Shown one piece after another: positions 17,507-26,576 of a stretch of 64,000 nucleotides of DNA (the first letter of the stretch is position 1; each line of letters opens with the position of its first letter). The stretch is from Bacillota bacterium (GTDB taxonomy: Bacteria > Bacillota > Clostridia > Christensenellales > SZUA-584), in assembly GCA_023391105.1 (NCBI GenBank), contig JAEWBO010000033.1:3706-67705 (forward strand), read 5' to 3'. The translations under genes were made by a program, and so were the position numbers. The notes under the pieces were generated by a model that searched no databases, was not told the origin of the DNA, and saw nothing but the letters and a program-made list of their open reading frames with translations.

Positions 17507-18868
17507 GTGGACACATTTTTGGTCATTTGGGAAAAAGCATTGGAAATTCTTAAACAAGAGCTCGTCAGTGTTCGGTATGATACATGGATTAAAACTCTTT
17601 CACCTGTAAAAAATGTGGACGCTGCATTTTATTTTCAGACGCTTAATCCCATTCACAAAGAACTTGTTGAAAAAAGCTATAAAAATCTGATTGTCAGCGC
17701 CATGAACGATGCGGCTGACGCGATGGATTATGGTCAAAAGATCGATGTTTACTTTTTGGATACTGAGGAAGCATCCCGTCTAAAACAGCCTCCTGTCGCC
17801 CATCAGGAAGCTGAAATTTCAAGCAGCACGCGTTCAATGCTTAATCCATATTATACTTTCAACACGTTTGTGGTCGGCAGCTCCAACGAATTTGCGCACG
17901 CTGCGGCCAGGGCTGTGGCGGACAACCCCGGCTACACGTATAATCCGCTTTTTATTTATGGAAAAACGGGGCTTGGCAAAACGCATTTGATGCAGGCCAT
18001 CGCAAACCATATCTCTGAAAAAGATAACACAGCCACCGTGATGTTCGTTAAGAGCGAACCCTTTTTAAACGACCTTATCAACGCGATACGAACATCAAAA
18101 ACAGAAGAGTTTCGTAAAAGATACCGCAAAGCCGACGTGCTGCTGATAGACGATATTCAGTTTATCGCCGGCAAGGAGAGCACACAGGAAGAGTTTTTCC
18201 ATACGTTTAACGATCTGCATGAAAACAATAAACAAATCATTTTGTCTTCAGACAAGCCTCCAAAAGAAATTGCAAGGCTGGAAGAGAGGCTTCAGTCGCG
18301 CTTTGAAGGCGGTTTGATTGCCGATATTCAGCCGCCGAACTACGAAACAAAGCTCGCCATCCTCACAAAGAAAGCGAAGGATATCACATCTAAGGATTCG
18401 TTGAAATGCGAAGTCAGCAATGAGATATTGGATCTGATCGCGACCAAGGTATCATCTAATATCCGATCGCTTGAGGGCGCACTAAAGAAAATTATCGCAT
18501 ACACCGTTCTTAACGGACGTACACCAAACCTGATAGAGGCTGAGATTGCCATACGCGATTTTCTGAATACAAATACTAAGAAAATTTCTTCAAAGCAAAT
18601 ACTGCAGACAGTCTGTGAATATTATGAGATATCCGAAGAAGAGATCACAAGCAACAAGAAAAACCAAAGTGTGGCATACCCCAGACAAATATCAATGTAC
18701 TTGACTCGTAAGCTGATGGACTTATCTTACAAAGCCATCGCCGAGATTTACGGCAAGAACGACCACACAACGGCTAAGCATGCCTATGAGAAAATTGAAA
18801 AAGAGGTACAGACGGTTATTGAAACCAAAACGCTTGTGGATGATTTCATCACAAAGCTGAAAGAATAG
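17507..18868 (+). CDS. dnaA: Chromosomal replication initiator DnaA
   Basis: AAA+ ATPase that opens the origin and loads the helicase. GTG at 17507 is preferred: GAGG (17496-17499) is 7 nt from it but only 1 nt from the in-frame ATG at 17501. The protein (453 residues) has domain I (1-80, beginning VDTFLVIWEKALEILKQEL), a short linker, the AAA+ domain with Walker A GKTGLGKTH (about 152-160) and Walker B LLIDDIQF (about 212), sensor regions, and the domain IV helix-turn-helix ending in the signature DHTTAKHAY. DnaA boxes flank the gene on both sides, and dnaN follows. Confidence 0.97.
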   Translation: MDTFLVIWEKALEILKQELVSVRYDTWIKTLSPVKNVDAAFYFQTLNPIHKELVEKSYKNLIVSAMNDAADAMDYGQKIDVYFLDTEEASRLKQPPVAHQEAEISSSTRSMLNPYYTFNTFVVGSSNEFAHAAARAVADNPGYTYNPLFIYGKTGLGKTHLMQAIANHISEKDNTATVMFVKSEPFLNDLINAIRTSKTEEFRKRYRKADVLLIDDIQFIAGKESTQEEFFHTFNDLHENNKQIILSSDKPPKEIARLEERLQSRFEGGLIADIQPPNYETKLAILTKKAKDITSKDSLKCEVSNEILDLIATKVSSNIRSLEGALKKIIAYTVLNGRTPNLIEAEIAIRDFLNTNTKKISSKQILQTVCEYYEISEEEITSNKKNQSVAYPRQISMYLTRKLMDLSYKAIAEIYGKNDHTTAKHAYEKIEKEVQTVIETKTLVDDFITKLKE

Positions 18869-19072
18869 TGGATACATTGTTGATAAAATGTTTAAGCAAA
18901 AAGCGCTTATATTTTGATTATCCCAGCTATGTTGACATCGCATGCACCGAAAATACAAGCCTGACATATAAAATGGAGACGGCGTTTATACGATGACAAT
19001 TGAGAAAACCATGATATCCACATTATCAACACCACCTACTACTACTAATACTATTTAATCTAGTAATGATAC
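18867..19072 (+). other. oriC: Chromosomal replication origin (oriC) unwinding region
   Basis: Between dnaA and dnaN lie DnaA-box-like AGTGGATAC (18867-18875) and TGTTGATAA (18878-18886), then, abutting each other, ATATCCACA (19014-19022) and TTATCAACA (19023-19031), each 8 of 9. A short GC-rich CCAC step follows, then CTA four times, ATA, CTA (19036-19053) and further T-rich triplets. Box pair, GC step and CTA/ATA repeats match the basal unwinding system described for Bacillus subtilis, where DnaA loads from the boxes onto the DnaA-trios. The rest of the gap is AT-rich and has no gene. Confidence 0.8.
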
Positions 19073-19107
19073 CGTGTAGGTATAAATACGTTTTTAAGGA
19101 GCCCCAT

Positions 19108-20211
19108 ATGAGGATTGTTTGTAACAAAAGCGAGCTGCAGAAGAACGTGAATATCGCTGCGAAAGCTGTCGCACTAAAATCGCCCGTTTATCTTCTCGAA
19201 GGAATAAGGATAGAGGCTAAAGATAATCAGATAACGTTGTACGGAAGTGATGGCACGCTCTCTATCAAATGCACAATTGAAGCAAATGTTGTTGAAGAAG
19301 GGGATGTGGTGCTTCCCGCAAAGCTGTTTTGTGAGCTTCTTGCTAAATTTGAGGAATGTGATATCAGCTTGTATAAGGATGGCAGCAATATCGTGCTTGA
19401 ATGCGGACATTCGAAAACAACACTTTGTTATATGAGCGCCGAACAATATCCGGCTTTCCCAAAATTCGATGTAGTGGACGGCATAACGCTCTATTCCAAA
19501 CAGTTTGTCAGTATGATCGACCAAACCGTATTTGCCACGTCTGCCAGCGAAGAAAAACCAATACTAACAGGCTTATTAATGGAGCTTAGCAGCAACGGCT
19601 TTAAAATGGTTGCGTTGGATGGCTACAGGCTTGCTGTTCGCAAAGAAAGCTTAATGTCGCAGCATGAAGACAAAGAGGTGGTTGTGCCCTCTAAATCGAT
19701 GAGAGAGGTTGCACGCATCATTCCTGAAGATGAAACCACAATCAAAGTGTTTACGAAGGAAAATTTGGTCGGTATTGTCTGTGAAAATATTGAGATCGTG
19801 TCTCGCGTGCTGCAGGGTGACTATGTAAAATATAAAAATATACTGCCTTCAGATTTTATGACGCGTGTGATTGTCAGCAGACAGAGCCTATTCGGCAGCC
19901 TGGAGCGTGCAAGCATCATGGCCCGCCAGTCCAAAACAAATCTGGTCAATTTCGATATTGATGGCAGCAACCTGACGATTACGTCAGATTCAGAGGTCGG
20001 TAAAGCAAGAGAAGAAGTGGATATTCGCCTCACAGGAAAAAACTTAAGCATATCTTTTAACGCACGGTATTTGCTTGATGTGCTAAAAGAGGTTGCTGAT
20101 GAAGAAATCGTGATGGATTTTAATACAAATATAAGCCCGTGTGTGATACATCCAATATCGGGAGATAGCTATTTGTATCTAGTGCTTCCGGTAAAAACAA
20201 GCAACAGTTAA
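19108..20211 (+). CDS. dnaN: DNA polymerase III beta sliding clamp
   Basis: Ring-shaped processivity clamp. The ATG at 19108 has AAGGAG 6 nt upstream; an earlier in-frame ATG at 19066 lies in the origin track and is rejected. The 367-residue product shows three clamp folds of about 120 residues each: N-terminal MRIVCNKSELQKNVNIAAKAV, middle PILTGLLMELSSNGFKMVALDGYRLAV, and C-terminal end PCVIHPISGDSYLYLVLPVK, which forms the partner-binding cleft. It follows dnaA and oriC. Its stop overlaps the stop of the convergent membrane gene (shared TTAA), and recF does not follow, unlike the common dnaA-dnaN-recF-gyrB order. Confidence 0.97.
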   Translation: MRIVCNKSELQKNVNIAAKAVALKSPVYLLEGIRIEAKDNQITLYGSDGTLSIKCTIEANVVEEGDVVLPAKLFCELLAKFEECDISLYKDGSNIVLECGHSKTTLCYMSAEQYPAFPKFDVVDGITLYSKQFVSMIDQTVFATSASEEKPILTGLLMELSSNGFKMVALDGYRLAVRKESLMSQHEDKEVVVPSKSMREVARIIPEDETTIKVFTKENLVGIVCENIEIVSRVLQGDYVKYKNILPSDFMTRVIVSRQSLFGSLERASIMARQSKTNLVNFDIDGSNLTITSDSEVGKAREEVDIRLTGKNLSISFNARYLLDVLKEVADEEIVMDFNTNISPCVIHPISGDSYLYLVLPVKTSNS

Positions 20212-20921
20212 TGAATACGTCTTTTTAGAAATGTTTTTTTGAGCCAGCTATATGCACGCTCCTCAATAAGGGGAGCGTATTTTGTTGCGAGAATAAAAAG
20301 TGCAATGGCGGCAACGCCCATAATGATCCATCCCCACATGGGAATAGATATAAGACCGGATCCCACAAGGGCAGAAAAGAGAAGGCCCCATGGTCTTGTC
20401 AGTATCACGATCAGCGCGAAAGAAGGCAAATTGAGTGCGCTAAGACCCGCAACCAAGCATAATATATCATCCGGAAAAAACGGAAAAACAAACATCATGA
20501 TAAGTAAAACGCGCTGTCGTGAAGACATGGTTTCCATATATTTTTCAATGACTTGCTTGCCTGCAATACGCTCTACAAGCGGACGGCCAAACTTTTTTCC
20601 AAGAAGAAACGCAGCGAGAGAACCAAGAAAAACTGCGGAAAAAGACAATAAAAAACCATAAAAAAAGCCAAAAAGCACACCACCGGCCAATGTGGTGACG
20701 CCCCCCGGAACAGGTGATATAATCACCTGTATAAACTGCAGGGCAAAAAAAGCTAGCGGTGCCCAGGCACCAAAAGAAGCCACATAGGCCTGAAAGTTTT
20801 CTTTATGTTCAAATAGCTTGAACCAGCCGTTGTTTTTACCGATATAATAGAGAATGACCACAGCGGCGAGTATTGCACAGAGCACGATGATCCATACAAT
20901 ATTTTTTTTCGTCAATTTCAT
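20208..20921 (-). CDS. TVP38/TMEM64 (DedA-like, VTT domain) membrane protein
   Basis: Polytopic membrane protein of 237 residues with about five or six hydrophobic spans. The VTT-domain core is recognisable: PVPGGVTTLAGGVLFGFFYG, then FLGSLAAFLLGKKFGRP, and later the FPDDILCLVAGLS region. Members are implicated in lipid or undecaprenyl-phosphate handling and membrane homeostasis, but no activity can be assigned here. It is convergent with dnaN, the two stop codons overlapping by three bases, so transcripts must overlap unless one terminates inside the other gene. Confidence 0.85.
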   Translation of the reverse strand: MKLTKKNIVWIIVLCAILAAVVILYYIGKNNGWFKLFEHKENFQAYVASFGAWAPLAFFALQFIQVIISPVPGGVTTLAGGVLFGFFYGFLLSFSAVFLGSLAAFLLGKKFGRPLVERIAGKQVIEKYMETMSSRQRVLLIMMFVFPFFPDDILCLVAGLSALNLPSFALIVILTRPWGLLFSALVGSGLISIPMWGWIIMGVAAIALFILATKYAPLIEERAYSWLKKTFLKRRIH

Positions 20922-21009
20922 GCAGACAGTATACCATATTTAACAAGAAAACTATTAAATAATTTGTAACAAATCAATATTTCACCTATGAAACTGCAAT
21001 AAAAACATT

Positions 21010-21720
21010 TTATGTACGTGCCGGGAGCAGATACGAGGCGTTATCCTTAATGTAATTCATCACAGTTTCAAATATGAGCTTGTGACCCGCTTCATTGGGG
21101 TGAATGCCATCCGAGCAAATGTAATCAAAAAACTCTTTACATTTTAAAAAGGCGCGCCTAATATCAATGCAATTGACATTTCTTATTTTTGCGATGTATT
21201 GAATACAGTTTGAATAGCGCTCCTGCCACCAGTATATGCGCCAGACATCCTTGAGCCATTTTAGTATTTTCAATCCCTTTTCCGTGTCATAATTTGTAAA
21301 CCACTTAAAATAGCTATCCGCATAGAGAGGCGGAAGTGTGGTAAGTATCGCTGTCTTTCCGTTTTGCTGTATATAGTCAATCATATCATTGATGCTTTGT
21401 TCAAATGTGTCCAGCGGTGTTTTGGGTATATGATCCTTTGCGGGATTCTCCGCGATATGATCCCATAGAAAATCACAGTCGTTACCGCCAAACTCAATCA
21501 CAACAATGTCCGGATCGTATTTGTGCATTTTAGATTCCAATACTTTTTGTCCCTGCGTGACAGTGGAACCAAAACGAGATGCGTTAATCATCTGCGCATC
21601 CACAGATTTTACCAGAAGATTGAAGAAACAATCTTTAAGAAGTGTATATTTTTTTTTCTCTTCATCCAGTACCACGCCTTTTGAAAGAGAGTCTCCCAAC
21701 ACAAGTATTTTTTTCTCCAT
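21010..21720 (-). CDS. SGNH/GDSL-family hydrolase
   Basis: Esterase or acyl-hydrolase fold, 236 residues. Block I KKILVLGDSLSKG gives the nucleophile Ser10, block III is EFGGNDCDFLW (Gly/Asn oxyanion ligands), and block V DGIHPNEAGH supplies the catalytic Asp and His near 210. No signal peptide, so probably cytoplasmic. It stands alone between the DedA-like gene and parA and is transcribed away from parA. Natural substrate unknown; carbohydrate deacetylation and phospholipid hydrolysis both occur in this family. Confidence 0.88.
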   Translation of the reverse strand: MEKKILVLGDSLSKGVVLDEEKKKYTLLKDCFFNLLVKSVDAQMINASRFGSTVTQGQKVLESKMHKYDPDIVVIEFGGNDCDFLWDHIAENPAKDHIPKTPLDTFEQSINDMIDYIQQNGKTAILTTLPPLYADSYFKWFTNYDTEKGLKILKWLKDVWRIYWWQERYSNCIQYIAKIRNVNCIDIRRAFLKCKEFFDYICSDGIHPNEAGHKLIFETVMNYIKDNASYLLPART

Positions 21721-21868
21721 ACGTCTATCCTTCCATCGTTCGATGCATGATATTTGATTATATATCCTAATCTATATCATAAATGGCTTTTGACTTCAAC
21801 AATCACAGTGTGAACTTTTTAATAATCATTATATCGAATATGGCTTATTAATTTCCCATAGCGTGCTC

Positions 21869-21897
21869 TTTCCATTCATGATGTTTTGCTTTATAAT
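21869..21897 (+). promoter_or_regulatory. Candidate parAB promoter
   Basis: TTTCCA (weak -35, 21869-21874), 17 nt, TATAAT (21892-21897), leaving a short leader to the ribosome site at 21913. Confidence 0.45.
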
Positions 21898-21924
21898 AAA
21901 TCTAACGACACAGGGGGTAACAAT

Positions 21925-22695
21925 ATGTCAAAAATTATCGCCATCGCCAACCAAAAAGGCGGCGTTGGCAAGACGACGACAGCTGTCAATTTGAGTGCCT
22001 GTCTTGCGGAAACAGGAAAAAAAGTATTGCTTATCGACATAGATCCGCAGGGCAATTCGACAAGCGGTCTCGGAATTGAGAAAAGCACTCTCAAAGCATC
22101 GTCCTATGACGTACTGATCAACAATATAGACGCACAAAGCGCCATAGTGGGTACGATGATCGATACGCTTGACGTTTTACCTGCCAATATTGATTTGGTG
22201 GGTGCTGAGGTTGAATTGGTATCCCGTATGGCGCGTGAGCAAATTTTAAAAAATGCACTCAAAAATATAAAAGAGAAATATGATTTTATTTTTATGGATT
22301 GCCCGCCCTCTCTTGGCCTTATCACAATAAACGCGCTGACGGCAGCTGACAAAATACTTGTTCCCATTCAATGTGAGTATTATGCTCTTGAAGGTTTGTC
22401 TCAGCTTATTAATACAATTAAGCTGGTTAAGGCGAATCTCAATCCAAATATTGAGGTGGAAGGCGTTGTTCTGACCATGTTTGACGGGAGAACAAATCTG
22501 TCAATACAGGTCGTTGAGGAAGTTAAAAAATATTTTAAAAATAAGGTTTACAGAACCATCATTCCCCGAAACGTAAGACTCGGTGAAGCGCCAAGCTTTG
22601 GGCTTCCGGTTATCCGCTATGATGCGACTTGTCTTGGTTCGCAGTGCTACACCGAACTTGCCAATGAGGTTATCGAGAATGGAGACGAAGAATAA
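21925..22695 (+). CDS. parA: Chromosome partitioning ATPase ParA (Soj)
   Basis: Walker-type ATPase of the MinD/ParA superfamily that, with ParB-parS, moves and organises the replicated origin and in Bacillus also modulates DnaA. ATG at 21925 has GGGGG 7 nt upstream. The deviant Walker [10 protein letters not shown] is at 11-19, with the signature lysine; Walker B-type [10 protein letters not shown] and [11 protein letters not shown] follow. 256 residues with no N-terminal DNA-binding extension, as in chromosomal Soj. Its stop shares one base with the parB ATG (TAATG), implying coupled translation. Confidence 0.95.
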   Translation: MSKIIAIANQKGGVGKTTTAVNLSACLAETGKKVLLIDIDPQGNSTSGLGIEKSTLKASSYDVLINNIDAQSAIVGTMIDTLDVLPANIDLVGAEVELVSRMAREQILKNALKNIKEKYDFIFMDCPPSLGLITINALTAADKILVPIQCEYYALEGLSQLINTIKLVKANLNPNIEVEGVVLTMFDGRTNLSIQVVEEVKKYFKNKVYRTIIPRNVRLGEAPSFGLPVIRYDATCLGSQCYTELANEVIENGDEE

Positions 22696-23552
22696 TGAAG
22701 CAGCAACAGCGTTTGGGAAAAGGTTTGGGCGCACTAATTGGTGATGTGCCTGCACAGAAGGAAGAACACAGCGACGGAATAAAATCAGTTAATGTTAACG
22801 ATATCGATCCGAATGCGAGCCAGCCGAGAAAGCATTTTGACAACGAAAAGCTGGAAGAGCTTTCGCAGTCTATCAGCACATATGGCATTGTTCAACCTAT
22901 TATCGTTCAGAAAAATGGATTGCGCTACACAATCATCGCGGGTGAGAGGCGATACCGTGCTGCGCGTCTTGCAGGATTAAAGGATGTACCCGTCGTTATC
23001 AAGGAATACTCAGAAGCAGAGCTCATGGAGGTCTCACTTGTTGAGAACCTTCAGCGTGAGGACCTTAATCCTATAGAAGAAGCACAGGCGATGCGCATGC
23101 TTATGGATGAATACAAACTGACACAGGATGAACTATCGACGCGGCTCGGAAAATCAAGAAGCGCTGTGGCCAATACTTTAAGACTGCTCTCTTTGCCGGA
23201 GTCCGTGCGCAGCATGGTGATTGCGGGAGACCTGTCATCTGGCCATGCGCGATGCCTTGTGGCACTTGATCGGGATGAAGATAAACAAAGACTTGCAATG
23301 AAGATCGTCTCGCAGGGGCTTTCGGTTCGTGCTGCGGAAGAGCTTATAAAAGCGCTGAACAAGCAAAAGCCGCAGGAAAGAAAAAAAGAAGACACAGAAT
23401 CAGAAATAAAGGAAGCCGAGAAATCTTTAACTGCGGCGCTTGGCACACGCGTTCTCATATCAGGCGATATGAAGCGCGGAAAGATCATATTACAATATTA
23501 TAATCAGGACCAATTAAACTCCCTGTATGATTTTTTAATGACAAACAAATAG
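22695..23552 (+). CDS. parB: Chromosome partitioning protein ParB (Spo0J)
   Basis: CTP-dependent DNA clamp that loads at parS and recruits SMC. 285 residues: an N-terminal basic tail (KQQQRLGKGLGALIG) that contacts ParA, the ParB/Srx CTP-binding domain with GERRYRAARLAG (83-94) and ENLQREDLNPIEEA, a central helix-turn-helix (DELSTRLGKSRSAVANTLRLL), and a C-terminal dimerisation region. Three parS sites lie immediately downstream. It is coupled to parA and ends in a terminator. Confidence 0.95.
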   Translation: MKQQQRLGKGLGALIGDVPAQKEEHSDGIKSVNVNDIDPNASQPRKHFDNEKLEELSQSISTYGIVQPIIVQKNGLRYTIIAGERRYRAARLAGLKDVPVVIKEYSEAELMEVSLVENLQREDLNPIEEAQAMRMLMDEYKLTQDELSTRLGKSRSAVANTLRLLSLPESVRSMVIAGDLSSGHARCLVALDRDEDKQRLAMKIVSQGLSVRAAEELIKALNKQKPQERKKEDTESEIKEAEKSLTAALGTRVLISGDMKRGKIILQYYNQDQLNSLYDFLMTNK

Positions 23553-23598
23553 CAAAAAAGAGAATCAAGCCTGCCGTGATTGGCGGGCTTTTTTGCTG
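23551..23598. terminator. Bidirectional terminator after parB
   Basis: AAGCCTGCC (23567-23575) and GGCGGGCTT (23582-23590) around a 6-nt loop, with outer AGCAAAAAAG / CTTTTTTGCT arms giving U-runs in both directions. Confidence 0.85.
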
Positions 23599-23619
23599 CA
23601 TTGATTTTTACGCTTCCAT

Positions 23620-23635
23620 TGTTTCACGTGAAACA
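23620..23635. promoter_or_regulatory. parS: parS site 1
   Basis: TGTTTCACGTGAAACA, an exact match to the bacterial parS consensus, extended to a 20-bp perfect palindrome (23618-23637). Confidence 0.95.
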
Positions 23636-23667
23636 ATGAAGGGAAAGCGCTGAATCGTATCAGAAAA

Positions 23668-23683
23668 AGTTTCACGTGAAACA
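23668..23683. promoter_or_regulatory. parS: parS site 2
   Basis: AGTTTCACGTGAAACA, 15 of 16 to consensus, 48 bp from site 1. Confidence 0.92.
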
Positions 23684-23714
23684 TTTCCCGAGAAATGGTA
23701 GTACGAATTAAAAA

Positions 23715-23730
23715 AGTTTCACGTGAAACA
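23715..23730. promoter_or_regulatory. parS: parS site 3
   Basis: AGTTTCACGTGAAACA again, identical to site 2 and 47 bp from it. It lies just beyond the 3' end of cvpA. Confidence 0.92.
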
Positions 23731-23756
23731 TAATTAGAAAATAAAGAAGGCGCCAT

Positions 23757-24464
23757 CTAGATGACGCCGCGGATCAAATGAATAAAGAAGTTGTTTTCCG
23801 AAAAAAATGTGGCCAGACTCGAACTATTGAAATAGTCTGTAATTTGATTCAAGGGCAGAACCAGAAAAACAATAGGAACGATCAACATAATCAAAAAGCA
23901 GAACAACATGCCCCTTAGTGCGCCAAACAAAGCACCTGAAGTGCGGTCGTATTGACGCAGCTCGGGAAATTCAACAGTATAATCAATGGCACCCAGCACA
24001 AAAGCAAATATCACACGCGCAATGAAAAACACTGCCAGGAAAGAGATAATATTGAGTGCGACCGAAACGATTGTCATGTTGTAGTATTGACCAATCGTAG
24101 AGAGACCGCTTGACGCAAAAGCTTTCGCTTCAACATTTTGCCGGATCAGCGATGTGAACGGCTCGGATATAGATGAGTGTGTAATGATATCATTGAGCTG
24201 TGCCGAAGAGAGATTGTTCACAAGCAGCTGCGAGCTTTCAAAAGATGCGACTTTCTCCGCACCTTCTGTATAATATATCATATAAGAAAACAATGATTCG
24301 TTTGCTTTGACGGCTGTTGATACCACGGGATAGAAAAGATATGAGGTAATAATTGAGAGAAAAAAGGCACCAAGATTCATAGCGGATCTTAAAAAGCCGC
24401 GGTGGATACCTTCTAATACCATTATCAGCATGATCAATATCAAGATCAAGTTAACCCAGTTCAT
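23757..24464 (-). CDS. CvpA family membrane protein
   Basis: 235 residues. Hydrophobic segments at the N-terminus (NWVNLILILIMLIMVLEGIHRGF, then GAFFLSIITSYLFYP) and two more near 130-160 and 185-210, separated by a polar stretch of about 70 residues, match the CvpA/colicin V production family topology. The YDRTSGALFGALRGMLFCFLIM region is the family signature. In Firmicutes such proteins are linked to envelope and stress functions, but the molecular role is unsettled. It follows the DUF5711 gene by about 20 nt on the same strand. Confidence 0.82.
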   Translation of the reverse strand: MNWVNLILILIMLIMVLEGIHRGFLRSAMNLGAFFLSIITSYLFYPVVSTAVKANESLFSYMIYYTEGAEKVASFESSQLLVNNLSSAQLNDIITHSSISEPFTSLIRQNVEAKAFASSGLSTIGQYYNMTIVSVALNIISFLAVFFIARVIFAFVLGAIDYTVEFPELRQYDRTSGALFGALRGMLFCFLIMLIVPIVFLVLPLNQITDYFNSSSLATFFSENNFFIHLIRGVI

Positions 24465-24485
24465 CGTTTACCTCCATGAACGGTA

Positions 24486-25592
24486 TTAAGGCAGCGGCAT
24501 TAAAGAAATCAATTCACCGTGCTTTAATAAAACATTATCGTCAACCGTTCTTTCTACGCTGTCAATTGCATATGGCAGATCGTACGTTCTCAGGTATTTA
24601 CCTTCACCAGTATAAACGAAAAGCTTTTCGTTTGCAAAGCAATATATCTTTTCGCCCTCGTGCAAAATCTTAAATACGCCAGGTGGAAGGTTGATTTTTA
24701 TTTCGCTGCCGGACGTGCGAATCACGCGCGCGATATCATATGTACCTGCGCTGCCTGACGGCACATAGATAAATTTTGGATCATCTGTTTGATATACGTC
24801 TTCTAGCATCCACCCGTAGGTCATAATCTCTTTAACATCTGAATTCAGCGATCCATAGATTGTGAGGTATGTCGTACCTATGGCGTAAATCTTATTATCA
24901 ATCCAATATACGTCGCTGACCAGCTGATCTTTAAGCTCTTTAATCATCGTGATCGCTTGCGTATCGGGCTTGTATGTGGAGATACGGGATATGGGAACAC
25001 TGCCGGACACATCAAGCTCCAAAACATAAAGGGAATCGCTCAATTCGTCAAAGCCGTAATCCATCACATATCGGTCGGTGACATCCAGTAAAAACAGCTG
25101 TTCTCCGGACAAGCTAAAAACGATGATATAGGATGGGGTTTTATCGGCAAGATGCTGCTGAATATACACAGCCGCCATATCTTTTCCGACACGAGCGGAT
25201 TCAATATCTCCATCAAGCTGAGTGGAAAACTGATGCTGACCTTGTGTATCGATCACCTGTATGACGCCTTGACCCGTTGCGGCAATAATTTCGTCGTTGA
25301 CGACGAAACGAAGCCCGCCGGAAAACAAACGCAGCTTCCATACGGTATTCAGCGACGGGCTGATGCATGTTAAAAGCTCCTGATCAGTGTAAATAATATT
25401 TGTACCGACGGTATAGTGACTGGAAGCAGAACCGAAAGGCATGTCCACAATGGTATCTTCTAAATCCTTGTCTGCCGTCAATATAACGATAAGCCCCGTG
25501 ATGAGCACGATGGTGACCAGCACGATTGAGCCGAAGAAGAAGATGGTTTTGCGCGACAGGCGCTTCTTTTTTGTTTTCGTGTTTGTGTACAC
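24486..25592 (-). CDS. DUF5711-type membrane-anchored protein
   Basis: GTG at 25592 is chosen because AGAGG lies 6 nt upstream; an upstream ATG at 25634 would add 14 residues with no ribosome site. The 368-residue product has a basic N-terminus (KTKKKRLSRK), one membrane segment (about 15-38) and a long extracytoplasmic part made of repeated beta-strand pairs such as GTNIIYTDQELL, GLRFVVNDEIIAATGQG, KIYAIGTTYLTIYG, suggesting a beta-propeller of the DUF5711 family. Function unknown. It is transcribed with cvpA. Its architecture resembles the propeller protein at 9177-10406. Confidence 0.75.
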   Translation of the reverse strand: MYTNTKTKKKRLSRKTIFFFGSIVLVTIVLITGLIVILTADKDLEDTIVDMPFGSASSHYTVGTNIIYTDQELLTCISPSLNTVWKLRLFSGGLRFVVNDEIIAATGQGVIQVIDTQGQHQFSTQLDGDIESARVGKDMAAVYIQQHLADKTPSYIIVFSLSGEQLFLLDVTDRYVMDYGFDELSDSLYVLELDVSGSVPISRISTYKPDTQAITMIKELKDQLVSDVYWIDNKIYAIGTTYLTIYGSLNSDVKEIMTYGWMLEDVYQTDDPKFIYVPSGSAGTYDIARVIRTSGSEIKINLPPGVFKILHEGEKIYCFANEKLFVYTGEGKYLRTYDLPYAIDSVERTVDDNVLLKHGELISLMPLP

Positions 25593-25641
25593 AAGACACC
25601 TCTCTTGCACGATGATAACGACATTATAACACAAGCAGGGG

Positions 25642-25668
25642 AAAAGAAAAACGGCCTCATTTGGGCCG
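25642..25668 (-). terminator. Terminator after the lipid kinase gene
   Basis: On the minus strand CGGCC, a 7-nt loop and GGCCG are followed by TTTTTCTTTT. It separates the lipid kinase from the DUF5711-cvpA pair. Confidence 0.7.
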
Positions 25669-25697
25669 AATAAAACTGCATTATCGATACGATCGTA

Positions 25698-26576
25698 TTA
25701 AAACTCGGGACAGAACACGCGAAGTGCGGCGGGCTTTATGCGTAAATGCGCGGGTGTTTGTCCAATAATATCGCCGTCGAGTTCGAAGCTCATAGGTGTC
25801 TCGCTGCTGATGTGGATGTCACTGCATGTAAACTGCTCCGCAACAGAAATTTTTTCAATCTGCCCTTTTTTAAGCTTGGGAAGCTCAATCAGTATACGCC
25901 AGTTCGAAACGTTATTGACTATCAGCACATCAAAAAGACCATCTAATACGCTGGAAGCGGGCGCCACTTTAAGCCCGCCGCCAAAGCATTTGCCGTTTGC
26001 GATGGCAACCAGCAGCACTTTTCTGTGAATTTTCTCACCGTTAGCCGTAATTTCTATGTTGATTCCTTTGTGTTTAAAAAGTGATAAGATAATGCCGGCA
26101 TAATAGGCAGCTCCGCCTGTAAAAAGTCGGCGCACCTTTTCGGTATTGCGGAGCACCTCCACATCAAACCCGGTACCCGCGACATTAAGGAATGGCCTGT
26201 CTTCGTCCAGAAATCCGATGTCGATCTTTTTGCTGTGTCCGGCGAGTATCACATTCAGTGCTTCTATGGGATCTTTGGATACATGAACGGCTTCACGAAA
26301 ATCATTGCCCGTTCCGGCAGGGATAATGCCGAGTGTTTCCTCGGTGCCGTGTAATTCGCCGGCGATCTCGAGCAGTGTCCCATCTCCGCCCACAGAAATA
26401 ATACCTTTATAAGCTTTTCCGACAGCTGCCCGTGCCAGTTCAACAGCATGCTGAGGATACTGTGTTTCCACGACTTCAAATGCGACGTCTTCTTGTATGA
26501 GATGCTGCTCCACAGCCTGCATGACCTTTAAGGATCGGCCCGCGCCTGCAGTTGGATTGAAAATGATATAATACAT
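25698..26576 (-). CDS. Diacylglycerol/lipid kinase (YegS/DagK family)
   Basis: ATP-dependent lipid kinase, likely recycling diacylglycerol to phosphatidic acid. The 292-residue protein begins MYYIIFNPTAGAGRS, carries the nucleotide-binding GGDGT at 63-67 and the conserved PAGTGNDF (about 86-93), and ends in the beta-sandwich half of the fold (FELDGD near residue 265). There is no membrane segment; members act at the membrane surface. Diacylglycerol kinase (DgkB/DagK) is the likeliest specificity in a Gram-positive, given lipoteichoic acid turnover, but other lipids are possible. It is divergent from ccdA. Confidence 0.88.
   Translation of the reverse strand: MYYIIFNPTAGAGRSLKVMQAVEQHLIQEDVAFEVVETQYPQHAVELARAAVGKAYKGIISVGGDGTLLEIAGELHGTEETLGIIPAGTGNDFREAVHVSKDPIEALNVILAGHSKKIDIGFLDEDRPFLNVAGTGFDVEVLRNTEKVRRLFTGGAAYYAGIILSLFKHKGINIEITANGEKIHRKVLLVAIANGKCFGGGLKVAPASSVLDGLFDVLIVNNVSNWRILIELPKLKKGQIEKISVAEQFTCSDIHISSETPMSFELDGDIIGQTPAHLRIKPAALRVFCPEF

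Noticed and set aside
23565..23756. A 63-codon minus-strand frame with repeated FHVK-like motifs
   Set aside because: The repeats are just translations of the three parS palindromes, and the frame crosses the parB terminator.
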